48,192 nt of DNA from Thaumasiovibrio sp043421945. Lineage in GTDB: Bacteria; Pseudomonadota; Gammaproteobacteria; Enterobacterales; Vibrionaceae. The notes under the pieces are model-generated. The model saw only the letters and a list, made by a program, of their open reading frames with translations. It made no database searches and was not told the origin of the DNA. Made by a program: the position numbers and the translations under genes. The DNA lies in the NCBI GenBank assembly GCA_043421945.1, contig JBHOGO010000026.1:1-48192 (forward strand). The letters are read 5' to 3'. Below, piece after piece: positions 42,628-48,192 of the stretch (position 1 is the stretch's first letter; each line of letters begins with the position of its first letter).

Positions 42628-44031
42628 CTAGATACCAAAGTAGTTTTTTGCATTGTGGTAACAAATTGCTTCCACGGTATCTTTTAGAAGTTGTGGATCG
42701 TTAGGCACTTCACCTTGTTCAACCCACTCACCAATTAAATTACAAAGAATTCGGCGGAAATATTCGTGACGAGGAAAAGAAAGCAAGCTTCGAGAATCGG
42801 TTAGCATGCCAACAAAGCGCCCTAAAAGTCCCACATTAGCGAGCGTTTTCATCTGCTCGATCATGCCGTCCTTTTGATCATTGAACCACCATGCTGCACC
42901 AAACTGCACTTTCCCTGGTGCTGCATCGCTATCTTGAAACGCACCAACCATCGTACCTACCACATAGTTATCTCGCGGATTTAGACAATAAATAATGGTT
43001 TGGGGTAGTGCTTTATTCTCATCAACCGCACTTAATAAAGAGCTCAAATTTCGAGCAAAGCAACTATCGTTGATTGCACTAAAGCCAGCCGCTGGACCGA
43101 CTTCGGCAAAACGACGTTTATTTGGATCTTGAAGGACACCGACATGCAGCTGAAGAGTCCAACCTAGTGTGTGGTTTTTACTGGCGATAAACTGGAAAAT
43201 TTTTGTTTTGAAAAGCGCTGCTTCTTGTTGTGAGATCACGCTGCCAGCAAGTACTTTTTTCAGCACATTATCAGCTTCTTCAATGCTACCATCAGCAAAT
43301 TCGACCTCAGCTAGCCCCATGTCTGACAGACGACAACCTGCTTCATGGAAATAGTCAAAACGTAGACTCAACCCTTCAAATAGCGCATAGATATCATTAA
43401 TTTCAAGGTGAGTAACATGAGCAAGTTGTCCAACCCATGCTAAAAACTTATCCTGACGGTCGATATTGTAAAGTGCATCAGCACGGAACGTTGGCAGCAC
43501 TTTAATTTCAAACCCATCTTCCACTAAGCTTTTATGATATTTCAAATCGTCCAACGGATCGTCTGTGGTACATAAATACTCTACGTTCATCATCCGAATC
43601 AGATTACGTGCTGAATATGCTTGCTGGGTTATTTTTTCATTTGCTTCTTGCCAAATGCTCTCACTATTTTGAGCATTTATAATGGTATCAATACCAAAAA
43701 AGCGACGTAATTCTAAGTGAGTCCACTGATAGAGAGGGTTACCAATTAACTGCGGTACAGTTTCACACCATTTTTGGAACTTTTCAAAGGCATCACCATT
43801 GCCCGTAATAAGGTGCTCTTCGATACCATTACTTCGCATAGCGCGCCATTTGTAATGATCATGGCCCAACCATGCTTCAGCAATGTTGTTAAACGTAATA
43901 TCGTCGAAAATTTCTTTTGCACTAAGGTGATTGTGATAATCAATAATTGGCAGTGATTTTGCGTAATCGTGATAAAGTTTTTTCGCAACTTCGTTGTTAA
44001 GAAGAAAGTCATCGCAGATAAAAGATTTCAT
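42628..44031 (-). CDS. uxaC: Glucuronate isomerase
   Basis: The 467-residue enzyme interconverts D-glucuronate and D-fructuronate (and galacturonate and tagaturonate), the first step of hexuronate breakdown. It is an amidohydrolase-superfamily barrel with the metal-binding PIIDYHNHLSAKEI, and has the UxaC signatures TTDDPLDDLKYH, LPTFRADALYNID, YCLNPRDNYVVGTM and FVGMLTDSRSLLSFPRHEYFRR, whose core is SFPRHEYFRR. The length is that of E. coli UxaC (470). The start at 44031 has AGGA eight bases ahead; the in-frame Met five codons upstream does not. The later enzymes of the pathway are not in this window. Confidence 0.97.
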   Translation of the reverse strand: MKSFICDDFLLNNEVAKKLYHDYAKSLPIIDYHNHLSAKEIFDDITFNNIAEAWLGHDHYKWRAMRSNGIEEHLITGNGDAFEKFQKWCETVPQLIGNPLYQWTHLELRRFFGIDTIINAQNSESIWQEANEKITQQAYSARNLIRMMNVEYLCTTDDPLDDLKYHKSLVEDGFEIKVLPTFRADALYNIDRQDKFLAWVGQLAHVTHLEINDIYALFEGLSLRFDYFHEAGCRLSDMGLAEVEFADGSIEEADNVLKKVLAGSVISQQEAALFKTKIFQFIASKNHTLGWTLQLHVGVLQDPNKRRFAEVGPAAGFSAINDSCFARNLSSLLSAVDENKALPQTIIYCLNPRDNYVVGTMVGAFQDSDAAPGKVQFGAAWWFNDQKDGMIEQMKTLANVGLLGRFVGMLTDSRSLLSFPRHEYFRRILCNLIGEWVEQGEVPNDPQLLKDTVEAICYHNAKNYFGI

Positions 44032-44208
44032 AGTTTGATTCCTCATCCTAGCACCTCAATATTTAGCGCTAAGACAATTATTTAAAATGATTAATACGGA
44101 TGATCTTCTGTCTACTTATAGTCTGGTCAACAATCATGCACGGGAAATGGACGTTATCACTCATCAGTTTGCTAAGAAATATCCCATTTAACCAGCCAAA
44201 TAAAAGCA

Positions 44209-44242
44209 GAAGAAACAGCCGCTATGCTATATACCGGCTGTT
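44209..44242 (-). terminator. Terminator between symporter and uxaC
   Basis: On the minus strand an 8-bp stem AACAGCCG / CGGCTGTT has a 13-base loop, followed by a T/C-rich tract. It starts eight bases after the symporter stop. Confidence 0.65.
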
Positions 44243-44249
44243 GACAAAT

Positions 44250-46019
44250 TTAGAACTGAGCTTGAGGTTTCTGATCTAAGTTTGCTTCAGATAAAGCACT
44301 CTTTTTGAGCAGGTAACCAATTAAAAGCATGGCTGCCGAGCAACCGACAAAGACCATTCGCCCCCACATTGGATTCGGAATCAACACCATTGCTAACAAA
44401 CCAAAGCCCATATATGTAACCAAAGAGCCCAACTTCATACGCTGAAGACGGTCGTACTCATCTTGCTCACTGTCTGCGATAACAGGCGTAGCAATATCCG
44501 TAAAGAAAGCTTCTTCTCTTGAAACATCTTCAGCACTAGGTTCTTTATAGAACAACTTACTAGCGACAAAGAAACCAGCCGTTAGGAATAAGTGAGCGGC
44601 AATAGCAATAATATTTCGCATTTCAGAGACTTCACGACGAGTCAATTCGTCCATGCCAATCAACTCTGCAAACCATTGTGGCGTAAACACTGTCATACAT
44701 AACCAAGAGACGAACATACCGAAGACGACCGTTGCCCATGGTGCCCACTTAGGCGTCTTTTTAACAATGATAGCAAGGAATAAAGGAACTAAGATTGGTG
44801 TGGAAACCAGAGTAGAAACACTCATCATCAAGTCAAAAAGACTCATATCTTTTAGTGAGTTGAAGAACTGTGCCATCAGGATAACCAGTCCACCATTTAT
44901 CAAACAAACCACCTGCCCTGCACGTAACTGCTCTTTATCTGACGCCTTACCTTTTCTCACAACCGTTGAGTAGAAACTACGAACAAAAATACCCGAGTTA
45001 CGATTGAGCGCAGAGTCCATTGATGACATCGTTGCAGCAAATAGACCAGCCATTAGCAAACCGACAGTCCCCACTGGCATCCATTCGCGAGCAAACACAA
45101 GGAATACTGCATCAGACGCTTTTGCTCCTAATTCAGGATAAGCCGATGCGGCATCAGGGTTTAAAATAGCCGTCGCCCAAGGTGGGATGAACCAGATAAT
45201 TGAGCCTGCAAGCATTAAGAAGAACCCCATTAATGCTGCTTTTTCGGCATGCTTTGAATCACGAGCACTTAGAAAGCGATAGGCATCCTGCATGTTGTTG
45301 AGGTTTTGTACCTGCTTAACAATAAAGAAGATAAAGGTACAGACCAGCAGGATTGGATAATTCATGTCAGGGCCGGTCACAAAGCCATCAGGGAATTCAG
45401 TCACAATCGTTGTTGGACCACCCACTGCCACCAATGCAACAATCGCACAAGCGATAGAGACCACAGCAATAACTAAGGTCTGTACAAAATCAGAAGCGAC
45501 AACACCCCATGCACCCGACAGAAGAGAGATTAATAAAACCGCGGCACCTGTGATGAAAATTGTCGTATTAACATCTGCTTCAAAGACAGCAGAAGCAAAT
45601 ACACCTAACCCATTCAACCAGACACCACCACTCAAAATACTGAGAGGGATAATCGCCCATGTAAAGAACTGCTCGTTAATGCCACCAAAACGTTTTCTGA
45701 TACCTTCCGTCGGCGTATCTACACGCATTTGACGATAGCGACGCGCAAAGAAAAAGTGGGCACATAAGTAAGCAGCACAATTGGCAACGAAGACTGACAT
45801 AATTGTCATACCGTCAGTAAATGCCTTGCCTGCTGCACCAGTAAAGGTCCAAGCAGAGAACTGGCACATAAATGCTGTTGAACCAACCATCCACCATAGC
45901 ATTTTGCCGCCACCACGAAAGTAATCACTAGTACTATTACTTGCCATTTTTTTAAACAGAATACTGATCGCAACCATTAAAGAAAAATAGCCCGCTATTA
46001 CGATGTAGTCATATATCAT
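44250..46019 (-). CDS. Sodium:solute symporter, probable uronate transporter
   Basis: The 589-residue SSS-family carrier has about 14 membrane helices. It shares long identical stretches with the protein at 3526 (STSDYFRGGGKMLWWMVGST, GAWGVVASDF, GPDMNYP, NRNSGIFVRS) and is intact to a C-terminal KKSALSEANLDQ tail. Genes for uxaC and a heparinase II/III-type lyase follow on the same strand, so uptake of uronate or short oligouronides with sodium is likely. The start at 46019 has GGTGG ahead and matches the paralogue's start; the frame is open to 46088. An ATTATA at 46054-46059 reads as a perfect TATAAT on the minus strand, and a CRP-like site lies further up. Confidence 0.92.
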   Translation of the reverse strand: MIYDYIVIAGYFSLMVAISILFKKMASNSTSDYFRGGGKMLWWMVGSTAFMCQFSAWTFTGAAGKAFTDGMTIMSVFVANCAAYLCAHFFFARRYRQMRVDTPTEGIRKRFGGINEQFFTWAIIPLSILSGGVWLNGLGVFASAVFEADVNTTIFITGAAVLLISLLSGAWGVVASDFVQTLVIAVVSIACAIVALVAVGGPTTIVTEFPDGFVTGPDMNYPILLVCTFIFFIVKQVQNLNNMQDAYRFLSARDSKHAEKAALMGFFLMLAGSIIWFIPPWATAILNPDAASAYPELGAKASDAVFLVFAREWMPVGTVGLLMAGLFAATMSSMDSALNRNSGIFVRSFYSTVVRKGKASDKEQLRAGQVVCLINGGLVILMAQFFNSLKDMSLFDLMMSVSTLVSTPILVPLFLAIIVKKTPKWAPWATVVFGMFVSWLCMTVFTPQWFAELIGMDELTRREVSEMRNIIAIAAHLFLTAGFFVASKLFYKEPSAEDVSREEAFFTDIATPVIADSEQDEYDRLQRMKLGSLVTYMGFGLLAMVLIPNPMWGRMVFVGCSAAMLLIGYLLKKSALSEANLDQKPQAQF

Positions 46020-46053
46020 ATATCCACCAAAACAGTGTTTCAAATTTAAACCA

Positions 46054-46059
46054 ATTATA
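46054..46059 (-). promoter_or_regulatory. Probable -10 box of the uronate symporter gene
   Basis: TATAAT on the minus strand lies 35 bases before the start codon. No good -35 box is at the standard distance, which fits an activator-dependent promoter. Confidence 0.45.
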
Positions 46060-46120
46060 AACACAAAAACGAAAAGGCTTCCAAACAAAAAAGGAATAGC
46101 GTTTTAAAATAAAAAGCATG

Positions 46121-46136
46121 TGTGAAACAAATCAAA
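46121..46136 (-). promoter_or_regulatory. CRP-like binding site upstream of uronate symporter gene
   Basis: TGTGA-AACAAA-TCAAA matches the CRP consensus TGTGA-N6-TCACA at nine of ten fixed positions. It lies about 80 bases upstream of the likely transcription start, a distance at which CRP can activate. Confidence 0.5.
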
Positions 46137-46569
46137 TAATCATCGTACAAATAGAGAAATATAGTGATGGAGATCGAATTCAATAAAAATAGTCATTTAC
46201 ATACCAGATCCCTAGCGGCACAAAACCCATCCCCAGCATAAAGAAGTTTATTAACTAAAAGATCAGGATTATAAGGCGTATAAAAACAATAAATCAGAAT
46301 TTAAACCCAATAATGAATTAAGGAACAGCGAAGAAAAGAAAGAGAGAGTAGCTGCAACCGACTTAAACCTTCTTCAATCAGTGCAATGTGAATGGGAATA
46401 ACCCTATTCATCACCAATAAGCACCACTGTTAGACTTCTAATTTTGATGCAACAATAGGCTTTAGCAACAAGGCATTAATCATACAATAATACCAATTAT
46501 CAATGAATGCCACACAAAACAATTCCACAATGGAAACTAACTTTAAATTATGTAGATAGATACAAACAA
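46137..46569. other. Long AT-rich noncoding stretch
   Basis: No frame of convincing length or composition was found between the symporter promoter and the small frame at 46592. No repeats or stable hairpins were recognised. Confidence 0.5.
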
Positions 46570-46575
46570 TATAAT
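46570..46575 (+). promoter_or_regulatory. Perfect -10 box ahead of a tiny frame
   Basis: TATAAT, with TTATGT 16 bases upstream as a poor -35. It lies 17 bases before the ATG of the small frame at 46592. Confidence 0.35.
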
Positions 46576-46591
46576 GACTTTATTTATTATC

Positions 46592-46660
46592 ATGAACACC
46601 CCTAGGAGGTTTCATTTGACTATTATCACCTTCATTTTGTATATGCTGCTTGATAATTAA
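46592..46660 (+). CDS. Possible 14-22 residue hydrophobic peptide
   Basis: An ATG at 46592 opens a 22-codon frame. Inside it a perfect AGGAGG (46604-46609) is followed six bases later by an in-frame TTG (46616), giving a 14-residue version. Both end at 46660. The peptide has a basic start (MNTPRRFH) and a hydrophobic core (LTIITFILYMLL), the pattern of a small membrane peptide or toxin-like peptide. Perfect promoter and ribosome sequences in an otherwise empty region argue that it is translated, but the size makes this uncertain. Confidence 0.3.
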   Translation: MNTPRRFHLTIITFILYMLLDN

Positions 46661-46832
46661 GATTTATTTACAACCTACATAACCTCAACTAAGTATCTGC
46701 CATCACTCACTATTAAGTGTCTGTGATGTGCCTGATGAATAGGGAATGAAAGCTCATGAAACTCCCCACGGCAGAGCTAATGCACTCTGCACGATCAGTG
46801 AATCAGTCTGTTCATACTTATCGCTTTGACAT

Positions 46833-46864
46833 AAAAAAACCCCACCGAATAGGCAGGGTTTAAT
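46833..46864 (-). terminator. Terminator after grxD
   Basis: On the minus strand AAACCCTGCC and GGTGGGGTTT pair over 10 bp (two G-U pairs) around TATTC, followed by seven T. It lies 47 bases after the grxD stop. Confidence 0.85.
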
Positions 46865-46910
46865 AGCCATCAAGTAAGCAAAGCTACTCAATAGACAAAG
46901 AAGCGATTGA

Positions 46911-47249
46911 TTACTCGCTTGCTTCTGCGCCGCGACGTTCGGCAGCTTCTTTCACGAGTGGCTGAAGCTCACCTTTTTGGAACATTTCCAAAATAATGTC
47001 ACAACCACCAATTAGCTCACCTTCAATCCACAGCTGTGGGAATGTTGGCCACTGTGCGTAGATAGGCAACTCTGCACGAATGTCAGGGTTCTGAAGAATA
47101 TCCACGTAAGCAAATTTCTCGCCACAGCCCATTAGTGCTTGCGCAGCTTGTGAAGAAAAACCACAGCTTGGCAGTTTTGGTGAGCCTTTCATGTACAGCA
47201 AGATTTCATTTTCTTCAATTTGCTGCTTAATTTTATCGATGGTTTCCAT
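46911..47249 (-). CDS. grxD: Monothiol glutaredoxin Grx4
   Basis: The 112-residue thioredoxin-fold protein has the monothiol active site CGFS at residues 29-32, WPTFPQLWIEGELIGGCDII as the glutathione-binding part and a basic/Ala-rich tail. It carries 2Fe-2S clusters and hands them on, working with BolA-type proteins. GAGGAAG precedes the start. It diverges from sodB across about 240 bases, a neighbourhood typical of Vibrionaceae. Confidence 0.97.
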   Translation of the reverse strand: METIDKIKQQIEENEILLYMKGSPKLPSCGFSSQAAQALMGCGEKFAYVDILQNPDIRAELPIYAQWPTFPQLWIEGELIGGCDIILEMFQKGELQPLVKEAAERRGAEASE

Positions 47250-47488
47250 AGCTTCCTCTACGACATCGTTATTTGAGTCAAACCCACATTCTACTTGTAG
47301 CAGCCAAGAAAAAAAACGCTTATTAATTGTAAGGCTTTTTTATCTACTTTTTGACGTTTAACCCTTTAAATAAAGTAAAAACTTGCTAAACTATTTTGGT
47401 CAGTCACAATTATTATTGAATCGGAAGTCACCGATTCAACTGGAAGCAATGATCAAGGGGTTTAACCCCAACTATGGAGAGCCGAGCA

Positions 47489-48073
47489 ATGGCATTCGAA
47501 CTACCAGCACTACCTTATGAAAAAACAGCACTAGAACCACATATCTCAGCAGAGACTCTGGATTTTCACCACGGTAAACACCACAACACTTACGTTGTAA
47601 AGCTTAACGGTTTAATTCCTGGTACTGAGTTTGAAGGCAAATCTCTGGAAGAGATTATCAAGACTTCAACAGGCGGTGTATTTAACAACGCTGCTCAAAT
47701 CTGGAACCACACTTTCTACTGGCACTGCCTATCACCAAACGGTGGCGGTGAGCCAACAGGCGCACTAGCAGAAGCAATCGTAGCAAACTTTGGTTCTATC
47801 GAAGACTTCAAAGCAAAATTCACAGACTCTGCTATCAACAACTTCGGTTCTTCATGGACTTGGTTAGTAAAAAAAGCAGACGGTAGCCTAGCGATCGTTA
47901 ACACATCTAACGCTGCAACCCCACTAACAGACGAAGGTGTTACGCCACTTCTTACTGTTGACCTATGGGAACACGCTTACTACATCGATTTCCGCAACGT
48001 ACGTCCTGATTACATGGGCGCGTTCTGGTCACTGGTTAACTGGGAATTTGCCGCGGAAAACTTCGCAGCATAA
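47489..48073 (+). CDS. sodB: Iron superoxide dismutase
   Basis: The 194-residue cytosolic Fe-SOD starts MAFELPALPYEKTALEPHIS. Metal ligands are His27 (DFHHGKHH), His74 (NHTFYWHCLS), and Asp157 and His161 (DLWEHAYYIDF). FGSSWTWLV and the Gln/Ala pattern favour iron over manganese. It converts superoxide to hydrogen peroxide and oxygen. The ATG at 47489 has GGAGAG ahead and matches family starts; the frame is open to 47474. It may be controlled by Fur and a RyhB-type RNA, as in relatives, but no site was confirmed here. Confidence 0.98.
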   Translation: MAFELPALPYEKTALEPHISAETLDFHHGKHHNTYVVKLNGLIPGTEFEGKSLEEIIKTSTGGVFNNAAQIWNHTFYWHCLSPNGGGEPTGALAEAIVANFGSIEDFKAKFTDSAINNFGSSWTWLVKKADGSLAIVNTSNAATPLTDEGVTPLLTVDLWEHAYYIDFRNVRPDYMGAFWSLVNWEFAAENFAA

Positions 48074-48104
48074 TCATTCTCAAACAGAGACTCGAAAAGA
48101 GCTG

Positions 48105-48192
48105 GCCTTGCGCTGTAATGCCGATCAGTTAAGAATAAAGTGATCAGTTGAACGATCCTACCAAGATGTCAAAATCCGAGTGTATTCAATGC
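48105..48192 (+). mobile_element. Possible left end of an insertion sequence at the window edge
   Basis: The last bases contain the direct repeat GATCAGTT at 48123-48130 and 48142-48149, and an ATG at 48166 whose frame (MSKSECIQC) runs off the window. The sequence resembles, from memory, the ends of IS elements common in Vibrionaceae. It cannot be confirmed without the rest. Confidence 0.3.

Overview
The window looks like chromosomal DNA from a marine, flagellated member of the Vibrionaceae (a Vibrio, Photobacterium, Grimontia or Enterovibrio relative). The basis is family knowledge applied to the genes seen: MotY, which belongs to the sodium-driven polar flagellum, divergent from RNase T; a complete rsxABCDGE-nth block; gloA; divergent grxD and sodB; and a FadL plus VolA-type lipase pair. 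No tRNA, rRNA, CRISPR array or prophage was seen. Both window ends look repetitive: a cut-down ISAs1-family element at the left and an IS-like repeat at the right. One run of exactly 100 N lies inside rsxC.

Layout. 1-1372: transposase remnant, repeat junction and decayed or doubtful small reading frames. 1373-2802: two envelope proteins, one secreted with a TolA-like C-terminal domain and one NlpE-like lipoprotein. 3526-5291: a sodium:solute symporter whose last 36 codons are out of frame. 5578-7542 (minus): two exported beta-barrel-like proteins separated by a terminator. 7765-13406 (minus): an outer membrane factor, adaptor and RND pump operon. 13670-17667: a mostly unfamiliar regulatory-looking island with a cold-shock-domain protein, a coiled-coil protein, a protein with three AT-hook-like motifs, a ToxR-like membrane transcription factor overlapping a ToxS-like partner, and an unknown helical protein. 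17900-21809: a small KdgM-like outer membrane barrel, a LysR regulator and a divergent periplasmic amidohydrolase with several operator-like dyads. 22193-28912: the rsx electron-transport operon and nth. 29120-34407: Sel1-repeat protein, gloA, an OFA-type MFS carrier, motY and rnt. 34709-38559: fadL-like gene and volA. 39028-40350: an NhaC-type antiporter. 40509-46019 (minus): a uronate catabolic group with a heparinase II/III-family lyase, uxaC and a second sodium:solute symporter. 46911-48073: grxD and sodB, divergent.

How the genes fit together. The conserved backbone (rsx-nth, gloA, rnt/motY, grxD/sodB) deals with redox sensing, DNA repair, detoxification, motility and RNA maturation. Accessory cargo sits between and beside it: uronate or oligouronide uptake and cleavage, fatty acid and lysophospholipid scavenging, and multidrug efflux. 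The two symporters are close paralogues, so the damaged copy at 3526 may once have served a related uronate locus. The least explained part is 13.7-17.7 kb. It carries a ToxRS-like pair directly behind an AT-hook-like protein and is the best candidate for an undescribed regulatory system.
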